Positions 40,426 to 49,172 of a DNA stretch of 64,000 bases are shown here, one piece after another. The position numbers and the translations under genes were made by a program. The notes beneath the pieces were generated by a model. The model saw only the letters and a program-made list of their open reading frames with translations. It was not told the DNA's origin and did not search any database. Each line of letters starts with the position of its first letter. Position 1 is the stretch's first letter. Origin of the DNA: Chloroflexota bacterium (GTDB taxonomy: Bacteria; Chloroflexota; Limnocylindria; QHBO01); the NCBI GenBank assembly GCA_040902225.1, contig JBBDXT010000004.1:454965-518964 (forward strand). The letters are read 5' to 3'.

Positions 40426-42708
40426 TCAGGAGAGTCCGGCCAGCAGCTCGGAGACGGTCGCCTTGCCGCGCGGTCCGACTTCTATGGCCGGGCCCACGCA
40501 GGCGGGACAGCCATCGGTGCATGCACAGGAGTCGACCGCCTCGCGGCATGCTCGCAGCAGCTGATCGATGAGCGTGTAGAGCCGCTCGGTCAGGCCCACC
40601 CCGCCGGGGGTGGCGTCGTACACGTATACCGTCGGTCGGCCGGTGAAGGGCGCCTGCACCTGGGCCAGCACACCGAGATCGCGCGGGTCGCACATCAGGA
40701 GCAGCGACGCGGTCGTGCGAGTGACGCGCGCCAGGCCGATGAGCGCCCCGTCGAGGGTATCCCGGTCGTATCGGTTCACGAGCTCAGCCGGTGGAACGAG
40801 CCAGCAGGCGGTGGTGTGCATCTCCTGCTCGGGGATGCTGATCGAGCCCCACCCGACATTCTCGTGGGTGTGGTACTTGATCTTCTTGAACATGGTCACC
40901 TTCCAGGCGACCATCACCTCGCCGCGCTGTCGCTTGCCGGCGGGCGGCTGATCGGCCTCGTCGAAGACCTCGAGCACCTTGAGGGTGATGCCGAGGTCGG
41001 CATCGGTGTAGTAGTCGACGTCGGTGCGCGTGACGTAGGCCTTGCGCTCATCCCAGTCGAGGCGATCCACGTGGAATTGCACGCCCTCGTGGATGTAGAT
41101 CGCCTTCTCGTGGACGAGCAGGGGGGCAGCGAACAGGTCCACCTCACCGAGCACCCGGTGGCGGTCGCCCGATGTGTCGACGATGACGACGTTCTCAGGC
41201 GCACCGCTGCGCAGGGAGAAGGAGCTGGCCGGGAAGTTCTCGTGGCTCCAGTAATACCGATCGTCCTCGGCACGGCGCAGGTAGCCGTCCTCCTCGAGGA
41301 CGTCGAGCAGCGCCGGCGTCTCGTCAATGCCGAACCGCTCGGCGGCGGGCACCGGCAGCTCGAAGCTCGAGGCGCGCAGATGGTTGAGGAGCACGTGGAG
41401 GTTGTCCGGGTTGACGAGGCCATGCTCCGGCGAGGTCTCGAAGAGGTACTCGGGGTGCGCCGCCAGGAACTGGTCGATCGGGGCTGACGAGCAGATCAGC
41501 GCCGAGAGGCTGGTGCTGACCCGCCGGCCGGCGCGGCCCATCTGCTGCCAGGTCGAGGCGATGGTGCCCGGGTAGCCGATGCTGATGGCGGCGTCCAGGC
41601 CGCCGATGTCGATCCCCAGCTCCAGCGCATTGGTGGCGACCACGCCCCGGACTCGGCCGTCGCGCAGGCCGCGCTCGATCTCCTTGCGCTCGTTGGGCAG
41701 GTAACCGCCGCGATAACCCCGGATCGTGTGGGGATGGCCGGGCGGGGGAGCGAAGGTCTCGCGCAGGTAGGTGGTCAGCACCTCCACCGAGGTGCGCGAC
41801 TTCGCGAACGCGATCGTCTGCACGCCGCCGCTGATCAGTCGCTCCGCCACGCGCTGCCCCGTGAGCAGCGCCGAGCCACGGATGCCTAGCTTCTCGTTGG
41901 CGACCGGCGGATTGATCACCAGGATGTGCCTGCGACCGGAGGGCGCGCCGTTGTCGTCAACGAGCTCGACAGGGGCCTCCAGGATCCGCTCGGCCAGGTC
42001 GCGCGGGTTGGCGATCGTGGCGCTTGCGCAGATGAAGACCGGGTCCGCCCCGTAATGGCGGGTGATGCGGCGCAGGCGGCGGATGACGTTGGCCACGTGG
42101 CTGCCGAAGAGGCCGCGATAGGTGTGCAGCTCGTCGATGACCACGAACTGCAGGTTCTCGAACAGCTTGAACCACTTGGTGTGGTGGGGGAGGATCGCCG
42201 CGTGGAGCATGTCCGGGTTCGTGATCACGACCTGGCCGGCGGCTCGCACCACCGATCGCACGTTGGGGGGCGTGTCGCCGTCGTAGGTGTGCGTCTTGAG
42301 GTCCAGCTCGGCGGCGTCGGCCAGCGCTCGCAGCTCGACCAGCTGATCGGCCGCCAGCGCCTTGGTGGGAAAGAGGTAGAGCGCCCTGGCGGTCGGGTCG
42401 CGGGCGACGGCGTCCAGGACCGGCAGGTTGTAGCAGAGCGTCTTTCCGGACGCGGTCGGCGTGACCACGCACACGTTGCGACCGGCGCGGATCGCCTCGA
42501 GCGCCTGCGCCTGGTGGGTGTAGAGCGCCTCGACCCCTCGCGAGCGAAGGGCGTCTGCCAGCCGCGGGTCGAGCCCGTCCGGCCATGGTGCGTGGCGAGG
42601 CGGGCGCGGCTCCAGGACCCGATGCGCCGCCACGAGCGGCTGCAGAGCGGAATCGGCCAGGAGGGCCTCGATGGCATCCGTCGGGGTGGTGGGGCCGTCG
42701 GTCAGCAT
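40426..42708 (-). CDS. mrfA: DEAD/DEAH helicase with DUF1998, MrfA/YprA type
   Basis: This 760-residue SF2 helicase shows TPTASGKTLCY (Walker A), IDELHTYRG (motif II), IGYPGTIASTWQQMGRAGRR (motif VI) and a DUF1998-type C-terminus with the four-cysteine cluster CACTDGCPAC. MrfA of B. subtilis is a 3'-5' helicase that repairs mitomycin adducts with MrfB. The ATG at 42708 is chosen because TTGGAG lies 6 bases upstream; a TTG at 42720 is part of that element. The gene is complete. Confidence 0.9.
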   Translation of the reverse strand: MLTDGPTTPTDAIEALLADSALQPLVAAHRVLEPRPPRHAPWPDGLDPRLADALRSRGVEALYTHQAQALEAIRAGRNVCVVTPTASGKTLCYNLPVLDAVARDPTARALYLFPTKALAADQLVELRALADAAELDLKTHTYDGDTPPNVRSVVRAAGQVVITNPDMLHAAILPHHTKWFKLFENLQFVVIDELHTYRGLFGSHVANVIRRLRRITRHYGADPVFICASATIANPRDLAERILEAPVELVDDNGAPSGRRHILVINPPVANEKLGIRGSALLTGQRVAERLISGGVQTIAFAKSRTSVEVLTTYLRETFAPPPGHPHTIRGYRGGYLPNERKEIERGLRDGRVRGVVATNALELGIDIGGLDAAISIGYPGTIASTWQQMGRAGRRVSTSLSALICSSAPIDQFLAAHPEYLFETSPEHGLVNPDNLHVLLNHLRASSFELPVPAAERFGIDETPALLDVLEEDGYLRRAEDDRYYWSHENFPASSFSLRSGAPENVVIVDTSGDRHRVLGEVDLFAAPLLVHEKAIYIHEGVQFHVDRLDWDERKAYVTRTDVDYYTDADLGITLKVLEVFDEADQPPAGKRQRGEVMVAWKVTMFKKIKYHTHENVGWGSISIPEQEMHTTACWLVPPAELVNRYDRDTLDGALIGLARVTRTTASLLLMCDPRDLGVLAQVQAPFTGRPTVYVYDATPGGVGLTERLYTLIDQLLRACREAVDSCACTDGCPACVGPAIEVGPRGKATVSELLAGLS

Positions 42709-42724
42709 GCTGCGCTCCAAAATA

Positions 42725-42790
42725 GCACGCCCGTTCTCTTTCGAGCGTGCATCTTGAGCATCGCGGCGCGCGCGACAGCTCGGCTGTCGC
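42725..42790. promoter_or_regulatory. Two inverted repeats between mrfA and the GcvT-like gene
   Basis: GCACGC (42725-42730) pairs with GCGTGC (42745-42750), 17 bases upstream of the mrfA ATG. CGCGACAGC (42771-42779) pairs with GCTGTCGCG (42783-42791) around a 3-base loop, just upstream of the TAGGGT box for the plus-strand gene. Both fit operator or cruciform sites in a divergent control region. Confidence 0.4.
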
Positions 42791-42801
42791 GTCGGCGGTG
42801 C

Positions 42802-42807
42802 TAGGGT
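42802..42807 (+). promoter_or_regulatory. -10 box (TGC-TAGGGT)
   Basis: TAGGGT with an upstream TGC ends 8 bases before the ATG at 42816. Confidence 0.45.
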
Positions 42808-42815
42808 TCCGCCTG

Positions 42816-44015
42816 ATGATTCGCCCGACGCCCTTCCATCCGCGCACCAGCGCGCTCAACGAGACGGGTCTGTGGAGCCACTGGGCGGGGCACCTGGCCG
42901 CCAACCGCTACCAGGAATCGGACAAGTTCGAGTACTTCGCGGTGCGAAGCGCGGCGGGCATCTTCGACACCTCGCCGCTGTACAAGTACCGGATCGCGGG
43001 ACGCGACGCCGAGCGCTTCCTGGGCGGCATGCTGGCGCGCGACATGCGCGCCTGCCCTCCGGGCCACGCCCAGTACACGACCTGGCTCGACGATCGTGGC
43101 TTCGTCATCGAGGACGGTGTGATCCAGCACCGGGCGCCCGACGAGTACCTGCTGACCAGCGCCGAGCCCAACTTCGGCTACTTCGCCGACCGGGTCGGAC
43201 GCCTGGCAGTAGCGATCGAGGACGTCAGCAGCCAGATCGGCACCATCGCGGTGCAGGGGCCGCGCTCTCGTGATCTCCTCGCCCAGCTCGTGCCGTCAGT
43301 CGCCTCCACGCCCTTCTTCGCCCTGACCACCGGGCAGATCGGCGGCGTGCCGGTGACCGTCTCACGCACCGGCTATACCGGCGACCTCGGCTACGAGGTA
43401 TGGGTTGACGCCGCCGACGCGTTGACCGCCTGGGACGCGCTGTGGGACGCAGCCGAAGGACTCGGCGTGCTGCCGTTCGGGCTGGCGGCGCTGTACATGC
43501 TGCGCATCGAGGCCGGGCTGCTGCTGCTGGCGGTCGACTTCGACTCGAGCCGATACGCCTTCAACGACGCCCATCGGTCCACCCCGATCGAGCTCGGCTG
43601 GTCGTGGATGTTCAAGGGGCTGGCCGATGACGACCGTGCCTTCATCGGGCGCCGTGCCCTGGAGCGCGAGATCGCGGACAAGACGTCCCGTTGGCGGATG
43701 AGCGGGCTGGTGGTCGACTGGGAGGACTACGATCGCGTCTACGGCGCGGCCGGGCTGATCCCGCCCAAGGTGCACGCGCCGGTCCACGAGGATTGGATGG
43801 TCTACGACGAGGCCGGCCAGCGGGTCGGCTATGCCACCAGCTTCATGTACTCGCCGGTACTGCAGCGCCACATTGCGCTGGGCCGGGTGCGGCCCGACCT
43901 GGCCAAGGTTGGACAGCGCGTGCAGCTCGAGTTCACGGTCGACCATCACTACGAGAAGGTCGCGGCGCACGTGGTACGGCTGCCCTTCTTCAACCCGGAG
44001 CGCAAGACGGCATGA
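42816..44015 (+). CDS. GcvT-like folate-dependent aminomethyltransferase family protein
   Basis: This 399-residue protein has the GcvT fold: AGIFDTSPLYKYRIAGRDAE at the N-terminus, then VQGPRSRDLLAQL and RTGYTGDLGYEVWV, which are diagnostic. The C-terminal beta-barrel is present. The family includes the glycine cleavage T protein and the DMSP demethylase DmdA; no gcvH or gcvP is near, so a demethylase-type role on another substrate is possible. The stop overlaps the start of the FAD oxidoreductase as ATGA. Confidence 0.88.
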   Translation: MIRPTPFHPRTSALNETGLWSHWAGHLAANRYQESDKFEYFAVRSAAGIFDTSPLYKYRIAGRDAERFLGGMLARDMRACPPGHAQYTTWLDDRGFVIEDGVIQHRAPDEYLLTSAEPNFGYFADRVGRLAVAIEDVSSQIGTIAVQGPRSRDLLAQLVPSVASTPFFALTTGQIGGVPVTVSRTGYTGDLGYEVWVDAADALTAWDALWDAAEGLGVLPFGLAALYMLRIEAGLLLLAVDFDSSRYAFNDAHRSTPIELGWSWMFKGLADDDRAFIGRRALEREIADKTSRWRMSGLVVDWEDYDRVYGAAGLIPPKVHAPVHEDWMVYDEAGQRVGYATSFMYSPVLQRHIALGRVRPDLAKVGQRVQLEFTVDHHYEKVAAHVVRLPFFNPERKTA

Positions 44016-45607
44016 GCAGCGACCCCTACGACGCGATCGTCATCGGTGGCGGCCACAACGGGCTGGTGAACGGTGCCTACCTGGCCCGTGGCGGGCTGCG
44101 GACGCTCATCCTCGAGCAGCGCGAGCTCGTCGGCGGGGCGGCGATCACCGAGGAGCTGCGACCCGGCTTCTGGTTCACCACCTTCTCGTACGCGCTCTCG
44201 CTGCTGCGGCCGCAGATCATTCACGAGCTCGAGCTCCCCAAGCACGGCTTCATGCCGCTGCTCATGTCGTCAAAGTTCGCGCCGACGCCGGAGGGCGAGT
44301 ACCTGTGGTTCACCAAGGATCACGACCAGAACCTGCGCGAGATCGCGCGTATCTCCCCCCACGACGCCGATGCCTACGAGCAGTACGGCCACGACCTAGA
44401 TCGGGTCTGCCAGGCCATCAAGCCGCTCGTCGACATGGTCCCTCCCGACCTCTTCAGCGACGATCCGGAGGAGCTGCTGGCCCTCGCGACGGTCGGATCG
44501 CGGCTGCGCAGCCTCGACAAGCGGACGCTCCACAACGCCGTCCGGCTGCTCACCGGCAGCGCCGCCGACTTCCTGGACGACTACTTCGAGTCCGATCTGC
44601 TGAAGGGCTGGCTGGCGTCATCGAGCATCATCGGCACCAAGGTCGGACCCCGCTCGCAGGGCTCCGGGCTGGTCCTCCTCTACCACTCGTTGGGTGAGCA
44701 CGATGGTGAGTTCGGGTCGTGGGCCTTCCACAAGGGTGGCAACGGCGGCTTCACCCAGGTCCTGGCGAAGGCCGCCACCGCCTTTGGGGCGGAGATCCGC
44801 CTCGGCGCGCCGGTCGAACGGGTGCTGACCCGCGATGGGCAGGCCACCGGCGTGGCGCTCGCCGACGGCACCGAGCTGCAGGCCAGGGTGGTCGTCAGCG
44901 CGCTCGACCCGCGCCGCACCTTCCTCGAGCTGGTCGACCCCCGCGAGCTGCCCGACGACCTGGTCGACACGGTTCGACGCATGAAGTTCCAGGGAGTCTC
45001 GTCGAAGGTGAACTTCGCCCTGTCCGGCCTCCCGCGCTACCCGGCGCTGGCGGAGCGGAGCGACATGTTCCGCGGCTTCCTGAACATCGGGCCGTCGATG
45101 GACTACCTCGAGCGAGCCTTCGACGCGGCCAAGTACGGCTGGTACAGCCCCGAGCCGTACATCGACGGCGCCATCCAGTCGACGATCGACCCGGACATGG
45201 CGCCGCCGGGCCAGCACGTCATGTCCTGCTTCGTGCAGTACACCCCATATCAGCTGCGCGAGAGCGACTGGGACACGGAGCGCGAGCGGCTGGGCGGCAC
45301 CGCGCAGGCCACGCTCGAGCGGTATTTCCCGGGCTTTGGCGATCTCGTGCTGCAGCGCGAGGTGGTCACGCCGCTCGACATCGAGCGGACGATCGGCCTC
45401 AGCGAGGGCAACATCTTCGCCGGCGAGCTGCTGGCGCCGCAGATGTTCTTCTTCCGCCCGGCGCCCGGCTGGTCGCAGTACCGCACCCCGATCGACGGCT
45501 ACTACCAGTGTGGCTCCGGCACGCATCCCGGCGGCTGCGTGATGGGCGCCCCAGGCCGCCTGGCGGCCAGCCAGATCCTCAAGGACGGCGAGGCCGCACG
45601 CCGCTGA
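44012..45607 (+). CDS. Phytoene-desaturase-like FAD-dependent oxidoreductase
   Basis: This 531-residue protein has the FAD motif AIVIGGGHNGLVNGAYLAR, and a C-terminal YYQCGSGTHPGGCVMGAPG that resembles the FAD-binding end of carotenoid desaturase-like enzymes and PYROXD2. The middle is the variable substrate domain. It is translationally coupled to the GcvT-like gene (ATGA), so the two probably act on one small-molecule pathway. Carotenoid desaturation is not suggested by any neighbour. Confidence 0.88.
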   Translation: MSSDPYDAIVIGGGHNGLVNGAYLARGGLRTLILEQRELVGGAAITEELRPGFWFTTFSYALSLLRPQIIHELELPKHGFMPLLMSSKFAPTPEGEYLWFTKDHDQNLREIARISPHDADAYEQYGHDLDRVCQAIKPLVDMVPPDLFSDDPEELLALATVGSRLRSLDKRTLHNAVRLLTGSAADFLDDYFESDLLKGWLASSSIIGTKVGPRSQGSGLVLLYHSLGEHDGEFGSWAFHKGGNGGFTQVLAKAATAFGAEIRLGAPVERVLTRDGQATGVALADGTELQARVVVSALDPRRTFLELVDPRELPDDLVDTVRRMKFQGVSSKVNFALSGLPRYPALAERSDMFRGFLNIGPSMDYLERAFDAAKYGWYSPEPYIDGAIQSTIDPDMAPPGQHVMSCFVQYTPYQLRESDWDTERERLGGTAQATLERYFPGFGDLVLQREVVTPLDIERTIGLSEGNIFAGELLAPQMFFFRPAPGWSQYRTPIDGYYQCGSGTHPGGCVMGAPGRLAASQILKDGEAARR

Positions 45608-45620
45608 CGGGGAGCGGCGG

Positions 45621-45629
45621 GTGTGGATA
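45621..45629. other. Perfect DnaA-box 9-mer
   Basis: TGTGGATAA is the reverse complement of TTATCCACA, the strongest DnaA box. It lies alone in a 78-base gap before the FtsB-like gene, without a cluster or AT-rich unwinding region, so it is not an origin. It could be chance or a regulatory site. Confidence 0.45.
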
Positions 45630-45670
45630 ACTATGCCGCCAACGCCTTGCATGGTGGAAAACTACCGGGC

Positions 45671-45676
45671 TAGACT
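45671..45676 (+). promoter_or_regulatory. -10 box (TAGACT)
   Basis: TAGACT ends 9 bases before the ATG at 45686. Confidence 0.4.
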
Positions 45677-45685
45677 GCCTCCCGG

Positions 45686-46114
45686 ATGACCAGCCTCGAA
45701 CTGCCCGCCCCGCGTCAAACTCCCCCCGAGCGACCGTTGCGGGTGCGCATCCCGGCTTCTCGCGGAGGACTGGCCTGGATCGCCGTGTTGCTGATCATCG
45801 GCACCTTCCTGGCGGTCCAGGTTGGGCGCCAGGTCTATACCAGCTGGTCGACCGGGCAGGAGGCCGATGCGATTCGTGCCGAGATCACGGCCATGGAGGC
45901 CCATAACGAGGCCCTGCGCCAGCAGCTGGCCTACCTGGAGAGCAAGGGATTCGTGTCAGGCGAGGCGCGACGACTGCTGAACCTCGGCCTGCCCGGCGAG
46001 CACGTGCTGATCATCCCGCCCGGGGCGGAGACGGCCCTTCCACCGGAGCTGCGCGAGAAGCCGGTTTCCAAGCCGCCTCTCGAGCAGTGGCTCGACCTTT
46101 TCTTCGGCCCTTAG
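45686..46114 (+). CDS. FtsB/DivIC-type septum formation initiator protein
   Basis: This 142-residue protein has a short cytoplasmic N-terminus, one membrane helix (about 29-47) and a coiled coil (about 55-85) with AEITAMEAHNEALRQQLAYL. The following GEARRLLNLGLPGEHVLIIP matches the FtsB/DivIC C-terminus. Such proteins bridge divisome subunits outside the membrane. The proline-rich tail is a local extension. Confidence 0.85.
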   Translation: MTSLELPAPRQTPPERPLRVRIPASRGGLAWIAVLLIIGTFLAVQVGRQVYTSWSTGQEADAIRAEITAMEAHNEALRQQLAYLESKGFVSGEARRLLNLGLPGEHVLIIPPGAETALPPELREKPVSKPPLEQWLDLFFGP

Positions 46115-46189
46115 CATTGAGACCGATGCAGAGCTTGCCGCGCTTTCCCGTTCTATTGCGGACTTTCGTCCTATCGGCCTGAGGTGGAT

Positions 46190-46208
46190 CCGGGACTGAA
46201 AATCCCGG
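46190..46208 (+). promoter_or_regulatory. Hairpin just before the DUF998 start
   Basis: CCGGGA (46190-46195) pairs with TCCCGG (46203-46208) around a 7-base loop and ends one base before the ATG at 46210. It would occlude the start region and could make translation structure-dependent. Nothing else is evident in 46115-46189. Confidence 0.3.
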
Positions 46209-46209
46209 C

Positions 46210-46857
46210 ATGTTCTTCAGCGGGTGGCGCGCCACGGGCCTGCCGGCCGCGGTCCGATCGCCGCGGTGCTGGCTCATCGCCATGACGATGGTCGGGCTGA
46301 TCGGCGGCGGCCTGGCGATCAGCCGCGCCACCGACACGCAGTGGCAGGCCGGGACGCCGCTCAGCCGCCTCGGCGTCGACGACGGCGCGGCCGGCACCTT
46401 GACCTTCACCCTCCTCGGCCTGGGCATCATCCTGCTCGCTCTCGGCGTGTCGCTGGACAGAACATTCGCCCGTCTGCGTTCGGCGCGACGGGTGCGCCCG
46501 CGTGCCGGGCGGCTCCTGCCGCTCGGGTTCCTGGTGGCGGGGATCGCGGTCGCCGTGGCTGGTCTGTTTCCAATCGACACGAAGGCCTCGACCGCGGTCC
46601 ACAACGTGGCCGGCATTGCCCTCCCGGCCGCGCTGATGGCCACCATGTTCGGCGGGCGGCTGGCCCTGGGGAGCCTCGGGCGGCGCTTCGACCAAGCCTC
46701 GGCCATGATCCTGCTGACCGTCATCGGCGTCTACGTCGCCACCGTCCCCCTCCATCTGTTGCCCTACAGGCTGATGGAGCTCATCTGTCTCGGGCTCATC
46801 GGGGCCTGGCTATGGCTCTTCGAGGCCCATCTCCGCCGTCTGATGGGAGACGCCTGA
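46210..46857 (+). CDS. DUF998-family integral membrane protein
   Basis: This 215-residue protein has six predicted membrane helices (about 20-38, 64-82, 100-120, 130-150, 160-180, 188-205). The motif DTKASTAVHNVAGIALPAAL, with a histidine between helices, is typical of DUF998, an unassigned family. The preceding hairpin and a long gap suggest separate expression from the FtsB-like gene. The function is unknown. Confidence 0.8.
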   Translation: MFFSGWRATGLPAAVRSPRCWLIAMTMVGLIGGGLAISRATDTQWQAGTPLSRLGVDDGAAGTLTFTLLGLGIILLALGVSLDRTFARLRSARRVRPRAGRLLPLGFLVAGIAVAVAGLFPIDTKASTAVHNVAGIALPAALMATMFGGRLALGSLGRRFDQASAMILLTVIGVYVATVPLHLLPYRLMELICLGLIGAWLWLFEAHLRRLMGDA

Positions 46858-46988
46858 CTCAACCCGCAGGACCTTTGAGATGGAACTACAAGGCCACCAT
46901 TCGGTCACGACCTGCCTGCCGGCGGCGGGCTGCCTCGCCGACCGGCTGCAGTACGTCGTGCGCTGGCGCTTAACCCAGCCGTCGGTAG

Positions 46989-47813
46989 TCAAGCGGCAGA
47001 CCCCTTGGATCCTTCGCCCGCGGTCGGTGTGGCCGGAGGCACCGTGGGCCGCCCGCCGCCGCCCATGAAGGCGCTGATCAGGTCCATCGGGAGGGGGAAG
47101 ATGATGATCCGGCTCTGATCCGAGCTGATGTCGGTGAGCGTCTGCAGGTAGCGCAGCTGGAGAGCACTGGGCGCGGCATTGATGATGTTTGCCGCGTTGG
47201 CGAGCTGCTCGGCGGCCAGGAATTCGCCCTCGGCGTTGATGATCTTCGCCCGCTTGTCGCGTTCGGCCTCCGCCTGGCGCGCCATGGCGCGCTTCATCTC
47301 CTGTGGCAGCTCGACGTCCTTGACCTCGACGATGCTGACCTTGATGCCCCACGGCGCCGTCTGCTCGTCGATGATCTGCTGTAGGCGCGTATTGATCTCC
47401 TCGCGCTTGCTGAGCAGCTCGTCAAGCTCCGACTGGCCGAGCACCGAGCGCATCGTGGTCTGCGCGATCTGGAGCGTGGCGATCAGGAACTTTTCGACCC
47501 GCACCACCGCCGCCTCCGGGTCGACGACGCGGAAGTAGCAGACGGCGTTGACGCGGACAGTGACGTTGTCACGGGTGATGGCCTCCTGGCTCGGGATGTC
47601 GAGCGTCACGACTCGCAGGTCGATCTTCACCATGCGGTCGATGAAGGGGATGATGAAGAACAGCCCAGGGCCCTTGGCGCCGACCAGCCGGCCGAGCCGG
47701 AAGATCACCCCGCGCTCGTACTCCTGCACCACCTTCACCGCGGCGCCGATGAGGCTCAGGATGATGGCGGCCGCGACGGCCAGGATCGGCAGCAGAAAAA
47801 TGAGGTCTTCCAT
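46989..47813 (-). CDS. Slipin / stomatin-like SPFH protein
   Basis: This 274-residue protein has an N-terminal membrane helix (about 5-27) followed by the SPFH domain (about 30-190) with GVIFRLGRLVGAKGPGLFF and SQEAITRDNVTVRVNAVCYF. The C-terminal helical region contains MARQAEAERDKRAKIINAEG, typical of stomatins. Slipins pair with NfeD proteins, as here: the NfeD stop directly abuts this ATG. The final glycine- and proline-rich tail has little structure. It should assemble into membrane microdomain scaffolds. Confidence 0.92.
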   Translation of the reverse strand: MEDLIFLLPILAVAAAIILSLIGAAVKVVQEYERGVIFRLGRLVGAKGPGLFFIIPFIDRMVKIDLRVVTLDIPSQEAITRDNVTVRVNAVCYFRVVDPEAAVVRVEKFLIATLQIAQTTMRSVLGQSELDELLSKREEINTRLQQIIDEQTAPWGIKVSIVEVKDVELPQEMKRAMARQAEAERDKRAKIINAEGEFLAAEQLANAANIINAAPSALQLRYLQTLTDISSDQSRIIIFPLPMDLISAFMGGGGRPTVPPATPTAGEGSKGSAA

Positions 47814-49172
47814 CTAACTCTCCTTCTGGTTGGCTGCCTCCGGCAGTTGTTCCACGATGAGGTCGAGTCCCTCTCGACCGATGATTCGGACATGGTCCCC
47901 CGGATTCAACGTCGTGTCGGCGCCGGCGGGGCGCGCCCGCCACAGCTCTCCCTCGACGAAGACCGATGACGTCCCCCGCACGCTGCCCTCGCGCCCGATC
48001 ATGTCGCCGCCCCCGATGAAGGCGGGTCTCCGTCGGGTGCGCATGACGGCCCGGAGCGCAAACAGGACGAATGCGACGAGGGCCAGGGTGATGCCGAAGA
48101 TCAGCGGGCGACTGATCTCCAGGAATGGCGCACGGCTGTCATCGACCAGGATCAGGGCGCCGAGCACGAACGCGATCCCGCCGCCGATGCCCAGCACGCC
48201 TCCGGACGCCACCCAGATCTCGGCGCCCAGCAGCGCGAGGCCGAACAGGAGCAGCGCGAGCCCGGCGTAGTTGATCGGCAGAGTGCCCAGGCTGAAGAGC
48301 GCCAGGATGAGGGCGATGGCGCCGAAGATGCCCGGGAAGAACGCGCCCGGGTTGCTGAGCTCGAAATAGATGCCGAGCGTCCCAAGGCTAAGCAGGATCA
48401 ACGCGATGTTCGGATCAGAGAGGACGATGAGGAACTCCTCGAAGGGCGACATCGGTTCCTCGACCACGACCGCGCCGGCGGTGCCAAGCGTGATGTCACG
48501 GTCGACCAGGCGCACCGTCATGCCATTGATAGCCGTGAGCAGCTCCGCGCGATCCGCCGCGACGAGGTCCACCACGCCGAGCTCCAGGGCCTCCGTCGCC
48601 CCGACCGAGACGCCATTGCGAACAGCGTCTTCTGCCCAGTCGGCGTTTCTGCCACGCGCCTCGGCGATGCTGCGGGCGTAGACGGCCGTGTCGTTGATGA
48701 TCTTGGTGCGCAGGTCGTCCGGCATCTCCTGGCCGTCGCCGCTCACCGGCGTGGCCGCACCGATCCGCGTGCTCGGCGCCATGGCCGCCACGTGCGCCGC
48801 CATGGTGATGAACGTGCCGGCCGAGGCCGCGTGCGAGCCGGCCGGTGTGACGTACACGATCACCGGGAGGCGCGCATTGAGCAGCGCGCCGGTGATCTCC
48901 TGGGTGGCGTCGAGCAGGCCGCCTGGCGTGTCCAGCTCGATGAGCACCGCGGTGTCACCCTCGTCGGCTGCCTCCTCGATGCCGCGCACCAGGTAGCGGG
49001 CGGAGATGGGATTGATGATGCCGTCGACGCTGAGCACGCGCACCTCACCCGCGGCGGCATCCACACCACTCGGAACCCCGATGCCGAGGAGCAGGACGCC
49101 AAGCCAGAATGCCGCGAGCGATAGACCGCGGCTGAGCGTGCGCGCGAGAGTCGTTGGTCCTACAGTCATCAT
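47814..49172 (-). CDS. NfeD-family membrane-bound serine protease
   Basis: This 452-residue protein has a signal segment (about 12-35), a ClpP-like protease domain (about 40-220) with TPAGSHAASAGTFI providing the serine, then about five membrane helices (240-380) and a C-terminal OB-fold (about 385-450) starting GGGDMIGREGSV. NfeD1b-type proteases cleave the C-terminus of partner stomatins. The ATG at 49172 is chosen because the longer frame lacks a credible N-terminus. The gene ends at 47814, next to the slipin start. Confidence 0.92.
   Translation of the reverse strand: MMTVGPTTLARTLSRGLSLAAFWLGVLLLGIGVPSGVDAAAGEVRVLSVDGIINPISARYLVRGIEEAADEGDTAVLIELDTPGGLLDATQEITGALLNARLPVIVYVTPAGSHAASAGTFITMAAHVAAMAPSTRIGAATPVSGDGQEMPDDLRTKIINDTAVYARSIAEARGRNADWAEDAVRNGVSVGATEALELGVVDLVAADRAELLTAINGMTVRLVDRDITLGTAGAVVVEEPMSPFEEFLIVLSDPNIALILLSLGTLGIYFELSNPGAFFPGIFGAIALILALFSLGTLPINYAGLALLLFGLALLGAEIWVASGGVLGIGGGIAFVLGALILVDDSRAPFLEISRPLIFGITLALVAFVLFALRAVMRTRRRPAFIGGGDMIGREGSVRGTSSVFVEGELWRARPAGADTTLNPGDHVRIIGREGLDLIVEQLPEAANQKES

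Noticed and set aside
45601-45685. Replication origin at the DnaA box
   Set aside because: Only one box, no AT-rich unwinding region and no dnaA, dnaN or parAB genes nearby.
46858-46988. Gap between DUF998 and slipin genes
   Set aside because: Only weak GC-rich stems between convergent genes; no gene or clear terminator could be supported.
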